64,000 nt of DNA from Oxalobacteraceae bacterium (GCA_027490725.1 JAIXXN010000057.1:62001-126000), one strand, 5' to 3'. Shown: positions 33,801 to 41,910, counted from the stretch's first letter. The notes: generated by a model not told the origin, from the letters alone. Program-made: numbers and translations.

Positions 33801-33958
33801 TATTCGGTATAGACGATCACTTGCACGTCCGACAGGTCAGGCAGTGCGTCGATCGGCGTCTTCATGACGGCGTAAATGCCGCCGATCACGATAAACAGCG
33901 TGGCGAGCAGCACCAGGAACACATTGCGGCCTGACCAGTCGATAATCTTGTTGAGCAT
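30842..33958 (-). CDS. cusA: Cu/Ag RND efflux pump (CusA/SilA type)
   Basis: 1038-aa heavy-metal-efflux RND transporter exporting monovalent metal with proton antiport. Twelve hydrophobic helices in the RND order are visible. TM4 carries IAIAIGAMIDAAIVMIENAHKHIE, the form of the proton-relay motif typical of CusA/SilA (HME4). Met-rich positions in the periplasmic porter domain fit Cu(I)/Ag(I). It is the third gene of the cusCBA set, 12 bp after cusB. The sequence is full length without frameshift. Confidence 0.93.
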   Translation of the reverse strand: MLNKIIDWSGRNVFLVLLATLFIVIGGIYAVMKTPIDALPDLSDVQVIVYTEYPGQAPQVVEDQVTYPLTTAMLSVPKSKVVRGFSYFGASFVYIIFEDGTDIYWARSRVLEYLNFAASRMPQGVTPQIGPDATGVGWVYQYVLLAKDKTLAELRTLQDWYVRYQLTKAHGVAEVASIGGFVQTYQITVDPSKLRAYGIALNKVAQVIRDSNRDVGGRVVEMAETEYMVRGKGYLRGRGDIENLVVKSDKGTPVLIRDIARVELAPDERRGLTELNGEGEVVSGIAMARYGQNALEVIHNLKAKISEIGAGLPAGVTIEPVYDRSDLIHRAIGTLKRTLAEESIIVALVCFVFLLHVRSALVAILMLPVGILIAFIAMHLLGMSSNLMSLGGIAIAIGAMIDAAIVMIENAHKHIERLPEGGSRVEAMITACKEVGPSLFFSLLIITVSFLPVFTLESQEGRLFSPLAYTKTFAMAGAALLSLTLVPVLMMLFIRGKVMPEAKNPVNRFLIWLYRPIIQGVMHWKRATVGAALLILGVSLYPAMQLGSEFMPTLNEGTLLYMPASLPGMSITKAAELVQTQNKIIKSFPEVASVWGKAGRANTATDPAPTEMFETVINLKPESAWRAGMTTDKLIAELDKALQFPGVSNAWTMPIKARIDMLSTGIRTPIGIKVFGKDLDQMEVLAKQIEAVVKQVPGTSSAFAERITGGYYLNIEPDRAQLARYGLAVGELQDVISSALGGEMVTTTVEGRERFGVTVRYPRELRSDPQQIAREVLVPIMDGAMIPLGQLARVEVAKGAPGIRTENALLSAYIYVDIRGRDIGGYVAEARNAVNAQVKFPPGYYASWSGQFEAMERAIEKMKIVVPVTLLLIFLLLYLNFRRLTETLIVMLSVPFALVGGIWLMWILGYNMSVAVAVGFIALAGVAAETGVVMLIYLDHAWEAVKADCRTAGREPTAADLYAAVMEGAVERVRPKMMTVVAIMAGLLPIMWGSGTGAEVMSRIAAPMVGGMISSTVLTLAVIPALYALIKQRRIGTN

Positions 33959-33970
33959 GATGGATTCCTG

Positions 33971-35485
33971 TCAGTGGCCGGCGTGAGGATTGGCGGCGGC
34001 GGCCGGTGCCGCTTCGCCTTCCTTGGACCCGACGGCCTTGCCGTGGGCGGCATGGCCGAAGCCGCCGACCGCCGCCTTCAGGTTGCTCTCGGCATCGATC
34101 AGGAAGTTCGCCGCAACGACCACGCGCTCGCCCTCGCTGACGCCATTGCGCACTTCGACATACTCGTCGCTACGCGCGCCAAGCTGCACGGTGCGCGGCT
34201 CGTAGCGCCCCTCCTGCGCCTGCACCAGCACGATGCGGCGCGTGCCACTGTCGATCACGGACGACAGCGGCACCGTGACCGCCTTGCCGCCCGTCGCCGC
34301 TGCCATGTCGACGCTGGCGAACATGCCGGGCTTGAGCAGCTGCCCGGGATTGGGCAACTCGATGCGCACGGGGATCGTGCGCGTCTCCGTCTTGAGGGTT
34401 GGGTAGATATAGGTGAGTGTGCCTTCGAATGTCTTGCCCGGATAGGCGTTGATCGTCACCTTGGCCTTGGCGCCCGCCTGCAGCAGTCCGATGTCCTGCT
34501 CGAACACGTCGGCCAGCACCCAGATCGAGGAGAGATCGACGACCTGGTACAACATCTCGCCAGGCATGAAGCGCATGCCTTGCACGGCTTTACGCTCCGT
34601 CACGATGCCCGCGACGGGCGAGCGGAGCGTCATTGTGCGCTTCACGTCCGACGACTTGGCCAGCGACTTAATCTGTTCATCCGAAATATCCCAGTTCTTC
34701 AAGCGCAGCAGGCTCGATTCGGCCAGCTGCCTCATGCCGGCCTGTGCCTCGGCGCCGGCCGCATTTAGCGACTGCACGCCTTGCGCGGCGATCGCGTATT
34801 CGCGCTGCGCCGACACCAGCTCGGGACTGTAGACCTCGAACAGCGGTTGTCCTTTGGCCACCGGCTGGCCGGTCGCATTGACATGCAGGCGTTCGACATA
34901 GCCATCGAACTTGGCGGCGACGACGAACTGGCGCCGTTCATCGGGTTCAATGCGTCCAACCGCGCGCACGACCTTGTCGAGCGTCCTGACGCTGGCCACT
35001 TCGGTCCGCACGCCGAGCTTCTGGACCTTGTCGGTGCTGATACTGATCTGGTTGACGGACGCCGGGCCGCCCTCGTCCTCGCCCGCGAACACCGGAATGT
35101 AATCCATGCCCATCGGGTCCTTCTTGGGCGTGGGCGAGCTGTCTGGCAGCCCCATCGGATTACGGTAATAGAGGATCTTGCGCTCCTGCTTCGCGCTGCG
35201 GGACTGGTTGGCGGATGCCGGCGCGCCCTCGTCCTCGTCCGCGAACACCGGAACGTAGTCCATGCCCATCGGGTCCTTCTTGGGTGTGGGCGAACTGTCG
35301 GGCAAACCCATCGGATTGCGGTAATAGAGGATCTTGCGCTCCTGTTTCGCGCTGCTGGAGGTGGCGGCGACGGCCGCTCCATCGTGCGCCCCGCCGTGCC
35401 CGGGCATGCCGGCCCAGTAGCCGGCGCCAGCCGCTAGTGCCCCGACCACAACGATTCCGATCACCATGTTGGCGCCGTGTTTCAT
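33971..35485 (-). CDS. cusB: RND membrane-fusion protein CusB with duplicated metal-binding domain
   Basis: 504-aa periplasmic adaptor with an N-terminal membrane anchor (VIGIVVVGALAAGAGYWAG) and His-rich linker. Residues about 45-96 and 97-148 are two copies of a 52-residue heavy-metal-binding unit (YYRNPMGLPDSSPTPKKDPMGMDY), where CusB/SilB proteins usually have one. The lipoyl, alpha-hairpin and beta-barrel domains follow. The C-terminus is His-rich (AANPHAGH). The stop of cusC overlaps its start by 4 bp, implying coupled synthesis of the trimeric pump. Confidence 0.92.
   Translation of the reverse strand: MKHGANMVIGIVVVGALAAGAGYWAGMPGHGGAHDGAAVAATSSSAKQERKILYYRNPMGLPDSSPTPKKDPMGMDYVPVFADEDEGAPASANQSRSAKQERKILYYRNPMGLPDSSPTPKKDPMGMDYIPVFAGEDEGGPASVNQISISTDKVQKLGVRTEVASVRTLDKVVRAVGRIEPDERRQFVVAAKFDGYVERLHVNATGQPVAKGQPLFEVYSPELVSAQREYAIAAQGVQSLNAAGAEAQAGMRQLAESSLLRLKNWDISDEQIKSLAKSSDVKRTMTLRSPVAGIVTERKAVQGMRFMPGEMLYQVVDLSSIWVLADVFEQDIGLLQAGAKAKVTINAYPGKTFEGTLTYIYPTLKTETRTIPVRIELPNPGQLLKPGMFASVDMAAATGGKAVTVPLSSVIDSGTRRIVLVQAQEGRYEPRTVQLGARSDEYVEVRNGVSEGERVVVAANFLIDAESNLKAAVGGFGHAAHGKAVGSKEGEAAPAAAANPHAGH
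35042..35353 (-). repeat. Tandem 156-bp duplication inside cusB
   Basis: Two adjacent 156-bp units (about 35198-35353 and 35042-35197) encode nearly the same 52 residues, with changes such as Val to Ile in MDYVPVF/MDYIPVF and DEDEGAP/GEDEGGP. High nucleotide similarity suggests a fairly recent duplication. Confidence 0.88.
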
Positions 35486-36753
35486 AAGTCTTCTCCCAAG
35501 AGTCGTTCGATGTCTGCCAGGCGCGCTTGCGCATCGGCCTGTGCCTTGATTTGGTTCTGTTTCGCCATGCGGATCTGGCGTTGTGCGTCCAGCAGGGTCG
35601 CAAAATCGACCTTGCCCGTTTCATAGCTCGCCAGTGCCGCCCGGTAGGTCAGATCGGCCTGCGGCAGCAGGCTGGCGGCGATGGCCGCCTCGGTGCGGCG
35701 GGCCGCATCGAGGCCGGACAGGGTTTCCGCCAGGTCGGCCAGCAATTGATTCGAGGTAGCCTGTTTGCGCGACCTTGCCGCCGACAGCATCGCATCGGCC
35801 TCGCGTTCCTGGCCGCGACGCGTGCCCTGCTGCAAAGGGATGTTCAATTCGACCATGACTGCCCATTCCCGCACCGTACGCCCGTACTGGACCGGCGCGA
35901 TGCCGACCGTGAAGTCCGGATACCGGTTCCGGTAAGTCAAGTCGCGGCTCTTCTCGGCCGCCCGCAGGCGTGCATCGTCGGCAAACAGCAGCGGATTGCG
36001 CGCATGCACGCGTTCGGCCAAATCCGCATAGGCGAGTCTGGCCGGTGCCGGCAGCGCGCGCAGCCCCTCGGGCGGCGCCAGCGCGGCGTCTGCCGGCCGG
36101 CCCAGCAACATGTTCAGGCGTGCCTGGCTCGTGCGCTTTTCGCTATCGAGCGCAATCAGCTCGTTTCTCAGGCTAGTCTGCTCGACTTGCGCCCGGATCG
36201 CATCCGACTGGGCACCAAGTCCACCAGCGTAGCGTGCTTGCGCCACCGCCTCCAGGCGCGCTGCAATGTCGAGAATTTCTTTGGTCAGGTTTGCATTCTG
36301 GTGCACATAGTAAAGCTGGGCGTATCCAGCCTTCAGACGCGCCGACAATTCTGCCCACGAACCAGCGACGCGCGCCTGCGCGCCATCCGACTCCAGGGTG
36401 GCGATGTCGCGTTGCAGACCGCGTTTTCCAAACCAGGGAACATCCTGCATCAGCGTGTAGCGGGTGCTGCCGGCGCGATTGGGAAGCAGCGTCGGCCTTT
36501 GCTCGCCGCCCATGGTGATGTCCATCAGTTCTACACGCAGCTTCGGGTCGGGCAGCGCGCCGGCCACCGCGGCGCGTTCGCCGGCGGCCGCGGCGTCTTG
36601 CTGCATTGACGCATACTCGGGATTGTGTTCCTTCGCATAGCGCAGCAGACTGTCAACGCTGCCGCCGACAGGCGTTTCGCCCGCGCGCGCGGCCGCAGGT
36701 GCTGCCATCGCCAGAATCAGCACGGCAACGCCAACATGTACATCGTATTGCAT
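35482..36753 (-). CDS. cusC: RND outer-membrane factor CusC/CzcC type
   Basis: 423 aa from the ATG at 36753, preceded by GGAGG with good spacing; an ATG 21 bp upstream is less likely. The signal peptide is VAVLILAMAAPAAARA. The protein has the two-fold OMF repeat with long helices, including DPKLRVELMDITMGGEQRP near 65-90 and PDFTVGIAPVQYGRTVREWAVMVELNIPL near 270-300. No lipobox Cys is seen. It is the first gene of the cusCBA transcript. The 239 bp upstream (36754-36992) contain no gene. Confidence 0.9.
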   Translation of the reverse strand: MQYDVHVGVAVLILAMAAPAAARAGETPVGGSVDSLLRYAKEHNPEYASMQQDAAAAGERAAVAGALPDPKLRVELMDITMGGEQRPTLLPNRAGSTRYTLMQDVPWFGKRGLQRDIATLESDGAQARVAGSWAELSARLKAGYAQLYYVHQNANLTKEILDIAARLEAVAQARYAGGLGAQSDAIRAQVEQTSLRNELIALDSEKRTSQARLNMLLGRPADAALAPPEGLRALPAPARLAYADLAERVHARNPLLFADDARLRAAEKSRDLTYRNRYPDFTVGIAPVQYGRTVREWAVMVELNIPLQQGTRRGQEREADAMLSAARSRKQATSNQLLADLAETLSGLDAARRTEAAIAASLLPQADLTYRAALASYETGKVDFATLLDAQRQIRMAKQNQIKAQADAQARLADIERLLGEDL

Positions 36754-36992
36754 AGTATTTTCCTCCAAGGGCAAAAATTACTGTCCGACCGTGAATCGGC
36801 AGCAACGCGGCGGCGCCGTCAGAAACGGGGCGCGTGGTCAAACCGGGTGGCAGGCGGGTCGGTAAAGTGCGGCGACTTATGGCGCATGTGCATGAAACTC
36901 ACATGGCCCCATGACAGGTGGGCGAGAGAACGCGTCAAGCGAGGCCGTTCAACGCTAACGGCCGAACGACGAGCGTGCGCTACGTGAGAAAA

Positions 36993-37397
36993 TCAGATTC
37001 GGAAACAGCAGTTCTGGATGGACAGCGGCGGAGAGGTGGTCCTGCTTAGGTAGGGCGCATCGGCCCGCGCCGCCAACGAGGGCAACGCCATACTACCGGA
37101 GTCCACAATTTCACCCTGGAAGGTCACGGCCACGAACGGCGCGATCGGCGGTAAATTCGGCGTGTCGAGCGACTGCGGCCCGGCCTGCGGTTGACAGTTC
37201 ATCGGCTGCGTCTGGTTCGCGCTGCATCCGTCCATGGCCATGTGGCTAACCGGCGCCGCCGACATGGAGAGCTGCTCCATCGCATGCCCGATGTGCATTT
37301 TCGGACACGTGTACGCCGCAACCCCAAGCTGAACGAACAGCAAGCCGGCCAGCGCGATCAACGCGGCAACAACGCGGGCATGGCGGGACAGTTTCAT
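36993..37397 (-). CDS. Met/Cys/His-rich secreted protein upstream of cusCBA
   Basis: 134 aa from the ATG at 37397 (MKLSRHARVVAALIALAGLLFVQLGVAA is a signal or anchor). The mature part has CPKMHIGHAMEQLSMSAAPVSHMAMDGCSANQTQPMNCQPQ, a cluster of Met, His and Cys able to bind Cu(I), and ends with CCFRI. No named domain recognised. It is on the same strand as cusCBA, 240 bp upstream, with a perfect FNR-type site about 100 bp before its start. Confidence 0.6.
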   Translation of the reverse strand: MKLSRHARVVAALIALAGLLFVQLGVAAYTCPKMHIGHAMEQLSMSAAPVSHMAMDGCSANQTQPMNCQPQAGPQSLDTPNLPPIAPFVAVTFQGEIVDSGSMALPSLAARADAPYLSRTTSPPLSIQNCCFRI

Positions 37398-37497
37398 AAT
37401 GGGCGACGTGGCATGGGTGGTCAAATCAGAGGTGAACAACGGTCAAGCACACGAAGTGTGCTAAGTTCATTCTAGGCAGGCGCTTCGACTTTATTCT

Positions 37498-37511
37498 TTG
37501 ATGTAGATCAA
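37498..37511. promoter_or_regulatory. FNR/Anr-type binding site
   Basis: TTGATGTAGATCAA is an exact match to the TTGAT-N4-ATCAA consensus of oxygen-sensing FNR/Anr proteins. It lies about 101 bp upstream of the Met/Cys-rich gene that precedes cusCBA. Regulation by low oxygen is inferred. Confidence 0.6.
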
Positions 37512-37718
37512 AATTAAAAAAAGTATCCCGCGAGATACGTTACGTCACCTGGAAATTCGTCGTGGTTAGCCAGTGTTCGCGGCGTATGCAGGAGAATCTT
37601 CGCGCCATCGCCGCGATACCGTCGTGCTGGCCTGCTGTACGGCGGTATTCCATCCAGCGCCTATTGCGGCTTCGGTCGAACTGGATGGTTCAGCCTTGCA
37701 GGCTGGTTTGGATGGAAG

Positions 37719-38039
37719 CTACATCCCTTTTGCATCGCGCGGATGGCTGTGCGGCGACACTTTTTTGCTAGTAGAAGCGGCCGCCTCGCCGACTCTGCCC
37801 TCTTCTGTCGATGCCGACTGGCTCGCTGAGGCGCTGCTGTCGCGCTTTTCGCTCACCGAGATTCCCTTGGCGTCGCGCGGATGACTATGGGGACGAACGC
37901 TACTCTTCTTTGGCGCCGCTGTTGCGCTGTCGGTACTGGCCGAACTGGCGGTATTTGCGGGCTCAGCGCTCAGCACTTGGCCGGAAATAATCGTTGCAAG
38001 GGCGGCGAACAGGCAAAGGAATCGATTGCTGGATTTCAT
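37719..38039 (-). CDS. Small periplasmic protein with PHSHPRDAKG repeats
   Basis: 106 aa with signal peptide (FLCLFAALATIISGQVLSA) and RBS TTTGGAGC. The mature chain is Ser/Ala-rich and disordered, with two copies of P-H-S-H-P-R-D-A-K-G (about 50-59 and 96-105), the second forming the C-terminus. The His-x-His pairs could bind copper. No known family. It lies upstream of the cus cluster on the same strand, with an FNR-like site 172 bp before the start. Confidence 0.6.
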   Translation of the reverse strand: MKSSNRFLCLFAALATIISGQVLSAEPANTASSASTDSATAAPKKSSVRPHSHPRDAKGISVSEKRDSSASASQSASTEEGRVGEAAASTSKKVSPHSHPRDAKGM

Positions 38040-38548
38040 GTTAAAGCTCCAAATTTGTTAAGGGATTGCTGCGGGCAATGTGCATCATCGGCGACAGAAC
38101 TCGATTCCCATATCTGTCGGGTGGACAAGATAGTCAAGACTTATACGGTCAAGCGTGGTCAGGTGCCCGCATAGGCAGGTCATTGTACGAGTCGGCACGA
38201 GAAAAAAAGTTTGATGTAAGTCAAATATTCCCAAACTTTTAAAAAAACCGGCAAGCGGCTTTTCGCCCGTTTCAAATTGGGTCTGGAGAACTGCTGCTAG
38301 CGGACGCTCCCGCAGGACGCTAGGCAGCAGATTCACGGAGATCGCGGCACGGTCGAAAGGTCTCGTCGACCGCACACGGTACGCCAACCCGGCTCGGCCC
38401 CCGTCGGCAAGAGCAGCGCCCGAACCGCACGATCACAACATAGGCGGCGAAATCGGCATAGGGCGGTCGGTATAACTGACAGCTCCCCTCCCACACTACC
38501 CAGCAGGCGGGTTCCGTCGTGCCCGGAAATTTGCAAGCTAGTTGTCGC
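38040..38548. other. Gene-free stretch with an FNR-like site
   Basis: About 510 bp between the PHSHPRDAKG gene and the IS3 element. It contains an FNR-like site (38211-38224) and an AT-rich presumed promoter. The part from 38290 to 38545 is GC-rich with open frames on both strands, none matching a family I recognise. It may hold a remnant of an older insertion. Confidence 0.4.
38211..38224. promoter_or_regulatory. FNR/Anr-like site (one mismatch)
   Basis: TTGATGTAAGTCAA differs from TTGAT-N4-ATCAA at one position. It lies 172 bp upstream of the PHSHPRDAKG-repeat gene and parallels the perfect site at 37498-37511. Confidence 0.45.
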
Positions 38549-39646
38549 CTAAATACGGTTTTTACGCTGCTTTTTTGAGTTCTGGTTTTTTCTCCTTTTT
38601 GCTGACGTCTTCCGTGACACTTTTTCTGGATTGAGGTGCACGGTCGTGACTGGCTCCCAGCTTCGCGTATCGCCACTCCAGCGCTCCGGACGCTTGGCCT
38701 TGGCCGCTTCATAGACCTCGGCGCGTTTGCGCAGCAGCGCGCCGTCCAGGCCCGCGTGACGCTGTGCCGGCGTAACGAACTTGATGGCGCTGTGACGGTG
38801 CTCCTCGTTGTACCAACGCACGAACGTGCCGACCCACTGTCTTGCAGCCATGAGGCTTTCAAATGAGCGCTGCGGATAGGCTGGGCGGTACTTGAGCGTC
38901 TTAAAAAGGCTTTCACTGAATGGGTTGTCATTACTGCAAGCGGGCCGACTGAACGATGGAATAACACCGAGCTTTTGCAGCGTTGCAAGCATGGTGGCAC
39001 CCTTCATCGGACTGCCGTTATCGGAGTGCAGCACCACCTGTTTTGGCGCGATGTTTTCGCGCACACAAATATCGCGCATCACCTCGCTGGCCAGCTCGCT
39101 GCTTTCCGTTTCGTAGACCTGCCAGCCGACGATCTTGCGGCTGTAGATATCCATGAAGAGGTACAGATAGAAGTACATTCCCATGACTGGCATCGGCAAA
39201 TAGGTGATGTCCCAGCTAAACAGCTGGCCCGGTGCCGTTGCCGCCAACGCACGGGGCTTATGACGCGGTTTTGCTGGCTTTTCGGCGCCACGGTGCTTGA
39301 GTTGATTCTCCGCCTTCAGCACGCGATAGAAGGTCGATTCCGAGGCGACGTACTCGCCCTGATCGACCAGCCGTGGCACGATCTGACTTGGCGGGAGGTG
39401 GCCGAATTCGGGCGAGTTGGCAATCTCCAGCAGGCGCTGACGTTCCAGTTCGCTCAAGCGGTTCTTGGGCGTCTGCACCCGAGCCGGCCGGCGATCACAA
39501 GCGCCCTCAGCCTTATCGTTGTGCCAGCGCTGCAAGGTTCGCTCGCTCAGCGTAATCACCTCGCAGGCCCGCTCCTGGCTCGCTCCGGCAGCGACCGCCT
39601 CGGCCACCAAGGACATCACCTGGTCGCGCTGCGGGAGGGCGGTCAT
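38549..39646 (-). CDS. IS3-family transposase OrfB
   Basis: 365 aa from the ATG at 39646 in a TGATG overlap with the orfA stop. An N-terminal helix-turn-helix (ASQERACEVITLSERTLQRWHNDK) is followed by the rve/DDE integrase core: WDITYLPMPVMGMYFYLYLFMDIYSRKIVGW, then LHSDNGSPMKG, then NDNPFSESLFKTLKYRP with the catalytic Glu. The C-terminus is long and basic (KTSAKRRKNQNSKKQRKNR). Catalytic residues are intact. Confidence 0.9.
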   Translation of the reverse strand: MTALPQRDQVMSLVAEAVAAGASQERACEVITLSERTLQRWHNDKAEGACDRRPARVQTPKNRLSELERQRLLEIANSPEFGHLPPSQIVPRLVDQGEYVASESTFYRVLKAENQLKHRGAEKPAKPRHKPRALAATAPGQLFSWDITYLPMPVMGMYFYLYLFMDIYSRKIVGWQVYETESSELASEVMRDICVRENIAPKQVVLHSDNGSPMKGATMLATLQKLGVIPSFSRPACSNDNPFSESLFKTLKYRPAYPQRSFESLMAARQWVGTFVRWYNEEHRHSAIKFVTPAQRHAGLDGALLRKRAEVYEAAKAKRPERWSGDTRSWEPVTTVHLNPEKVSRKTSAKRRKNQNSKKQRKNRI

Positions 39647-40034
39647 CACACCTCGTCCTCCCACAGCGCGCGGAACTTTTTTGCAGGATCAGCAACGCGG
39701 CCGCCTCCGCCAACGCGCCATTTTTGCGCACAATCTCGCGCTTGAGTTTCGCGATCTCGTCATTCAAAGTGCGTATTTCGCGAACGCCCGTGGCTGGTTC
39801 TTTTACTACTGCGCAAAAGGCCGCCTCCCAGCTGGTCAGGTGATGGGCGAATATACCGCGCTCGCGGCACCACGCCTGCAAGGCGTCGCCGGTCAAGCTA
39901 TGGGTTTCCCGCAGTGCAGCAAGCTGTTCTGCGGCAGTCCAGTCTTGGGGGCGTTTCTCGCGCGCCGTCGGCGCGTCCTTATTGGTCACAACTTTATTCT
40001 TGAAGGTCAGCCGGGATAAGGCCAGAAATAGCAC
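39646..40034 (-). CDS. IS3-family OrfA, with frame change at an A6 run
   Basis: Encodes an N-terminal helix-turn-helix protein (RPQDWTAAEQLAALRETHSLTGDALQAWCRERGIFAHHLTSWE) and the leucine-zipper-like TLNDEIAKLKREIVRKNGALAEAAALLILQK. At the A6 run (39677-39682) the expected continuation KFRALWEDEV and stop lie one base away from the preceding frame. This is either a slippery site used for programmed frameshifting, common in IS3 elements, or a one-base deletion. Start codon uncertain (GTG at 40034 or 39989). Confidence 0.65.
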
Positions 40035-40125
40035 ATAAGTGAATTGGTAATAAGAATTCGACTTTATATGAGTTAAAACGACTTAAGCCTCAAGAAACTC
40101 CCAGATTTGAGACGCAGGATCATCG

Positions 40126-40779
40126 TCACTCAAGTGGATTTTGCACATCAATCACTGCAAGCCGGAATGCTTCGATCTCGGATAATATGATTTGCATTTC
40201 CGAAATTTCGCGGCTTAATTTTTCAGGCAGAATACTTTCATCCTGCTGTAGACGTAGACCCTCGCTCGGCTTCAATTTGGTCGGTTGTCTAAGCAATGCC
40301 ATAACGCCATCATTTGTGGTAAGCATGGCATAAAAGGAATGAACCAATTCATTTCGTCGAGACGCTAGATTTTGAATACGCTTCACAAGCTTATGCATCT
40401 TGGGTTCCGGGGACTGGTCAGTAAGACAATTTATCCGTGCAAAGCGCGTGTAAACCACATCTAGGGCGCGGGATTTTGCAGTGAACTCCAATTCAGCTGT
40501 CAGGGTCGCGACTTGCTCAGGATCTGCGTCCATAATCTGCACAATAAGCTCGGCCATCGCGGCCTCAACGGCTTGAAAAGTCAAAACAAAGTGACCTAGT
40601 TGGGCATGGAGCACATCGCTGGTCATTGTTGGGCCTACCGCTGCATGAGCTCTGTACAGCGCGGCTTCCTTCAGCAAGCAAGATATTTCATACCAATATC
40701 TTGCTCCAAGATCTCCGTCTTCGTGCTGCAGTTGATGCAGCTTTTCTAAGGCGATTTCAAGATTGACTGGTGTATTCAT
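40126..40779 (-). CDS. Hypothetical protein with HEPN-like motif
   Basis: 217 aa from the ATG at 40779 (RBS AAAGGAACC). Predicted all-helical and cytosolic. LASRRNELVHSFYAML near 135-150 has the R-x4/5-H pattern of HEPN RNases, many of which are toxins or defence effectors. No nucleotidyltransferase (MNT) antitoxin-like gene is next to it, and the motif alone is weak evidence. It is in a small minus-strand accessory group with an HNH fragment and a DUF2026 gene. Confidence 0.45.
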   Translation of the reverse strand: MNTPVNLEIALEKLHQLQHEDGDLGARYWYEISCLLKEAALYRAHAAVGPTMTSDVLHAQLGHFVLTFQAVEAAMAELIVQIMDADPEQVATLTAELEFTAKSRALDVVYTRFARINCLTDQSPEPKMHKLVKRIQNLASRRNELVHSFYAMLTTNDGVMALLRQPTKLKPSEGLRLQQDESILPEKLSREISEMQIILSEIEAFRLAVIDVQNPLE

Positions 40780-40881
40780 TTTGGTTCCTTTGGGCAGCGC
40801 GTTGGACAACTCGGCATTGAGTGTCTGCCGGGATAATGGGGTGGCGGAATTCGGTTAAAAACCTCAAATGCCGCAAGTTCA

Positions 40882-41208
40882 CTAAAACCGTCCAGCCTGC
40901 AGCAGGGTTCGCTCTACGATGGTTCTTCTCTGCGAATCATTGACGACCACGCTACCTTCCAACGGGGCTATTTTGAAACCGTCGCTTGGTATTACACACA
41001 CCAGTGACAGCAGCGGCTGGCCGAATAGGCGCACCACCGTCACCACGATATCGTCGATGCGGTAGCACGCAAGCTTGGAATTCGTACCTCGATCCGCTCG
41101 AAGCGTGAACTGATCGGAGCCGCCCAGAGCGTAGGGAATGATGTGCTCGTCGCTAGCCTCGCGCAGTGCTGCGGCCGGCTCCATCGTGTAGGGACAAAGT
41201 GTGATCAT
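40882..41208 (-). CDS. HNH-nuclease-like N-terminal fragment
   Basis: 108 aa. The start (MITLCPYTMEPAAALREASDEHIIPYALGG) carries the first Cys and the EHIIP-x-x-LGG segment of HNH endonucleases, but the later N and H motifs are not recognisable and the protein is short. Probably a truncated or diverged nuclease. It lies 102 bp upstream of the HEPN-like gene on the same strand. Confidence 0.45.
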   Translation of the reverse strand: MITLCPYTMEPAAALREASDEHIIPYALGGSDQFTLRADRGTNSKLACYRIDDIVVTVVRLFGQPLLSLVCVIPSDGFKIAPLEGSVVVNDSQRRTIVERTLLQAGRF

Positions 41209-41286
41209 TGCTTCACTGCCGGCGCGCGGCTTTCAGAGATAGGCAAAAGCGGCACGAAAACCTCCTTGAGGGACGGGCCAGAATGG

Positions 41287-41910
41287 TTAAGTCCAACTGC
41301 CAGTCAGAGATAATTGGTCGAGGAATGCTCGCCGCACCTTGCCGCTTGAACTCTGGGTTTGAAACGGCGCCATGGGCTCAGGGGGCTTGCGATACCAACG
41401 CGTAGTGATTTCAATTAGGTCACGGTACATCGGCTCTTTCAGGAAATACTGCACCATATACTGCGACAACGCCTGATTTGCCAAGAAGTGGCAGTCTCCT
41501 TTTCTCTGCAAGTTGTAATGATGATCTGCGAGGGTCGACTTCGGACGTTGCAGCATCCAACGTGGAACGTCTTTCTTATACCCCCTCGTGCGCATGGCAT
41601 CGCCATACAGTGGTGCCATGAAATCAATCACGTACTCTCCAGCATCGACCCACGCATGATAGTGGTCTGGGTCGCTACCTACGTCATCACCGTCCAGCTT
41701 CCCATAACTGAGAACATCCCGTGACACGTCGTCGAGGAGGAGAAATGCAGCGCCGAACATTGGTCTGGCGGCGATCTGATAGTGCGTAAATAAAATGGCC
41801 GCGCCCATCAAGGCAAAAAACTGGCAGGAATGAGCAGTAGCTGCGTCCTCGCTGTCGAGGACGGTTTTGATGGATTGGGTGATGCGTTGGTAGTCTGCTA
41901 TTGGGAGCAT
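41287..41910 (-). CDS. DUF2026-family protein
   Basis: 207 aa from the ATG at 41910 (MLPIADYQRITQSIKTVL), behind AAGAGATAAG. It contains CQFFALMGAAILFTHYQIAARPMFGAAFLLLDD and HYHAWVDAGEYVIDFMAPLYGDAM, matching the DUF2026 pattern, whose Cys-His-Asp spacing hints at a papain-like or transglutaminase-like fold. No signal peptide. Function unknown. It is 58 bp downstream of the interrupted kfrA-like gene. Confidence 0.7.
   Translation of the reverse strand: MLPIADYQRITQSIKTVLDSEDAATAHSCQFFALMGAAILFTHYQIAARPMFGAAFLLLDDVSRDVLSYGKLDGDDVGSDPDHYHAWVDAGEYVIDFMAPLYGDAMRTRGYKKDVPRWMLQRPKSTLADHHYNLQRKGDCHFLANQALSQYMVQYFLKEPMYRDLIEITTRWYRKPPEPMAPFQTQSSSGKVRRAFLDQLSLTGSWT

Larger units (their letters stand above)
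38549..40034 (-). mobile_element. IS3-family insertion sequence
   Basis: Two overlapping transposase frames, orfA and orfB, in the IS3 arrangement. Limits given are those of the coding frames; I could not assign convincing terminal inverted repeats or a target duplication. It separates the cus cluster from the HEPN/HNH/DUF2026 group. Confidence 0.75.

Noticed and set aside
30515..34768. Long plus-strand frames opposite cusA and cusB
   Set aside because: They mirror GC-rich coding sequence on the minus strand and are Arg/His/Asp-rich nonsense.
37573..37884. 103-aa plus-strand frame
   Set aside because: Antisense to the PHSHPRDAKG gene, which has signal peptide and ribosome binding site.
38320..39000. 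226-aa minus-strand frame overlapping the IS3 transposase
   Set aside because: Most of it is a shifted frame of OrfB; the unique tail shows no domain.
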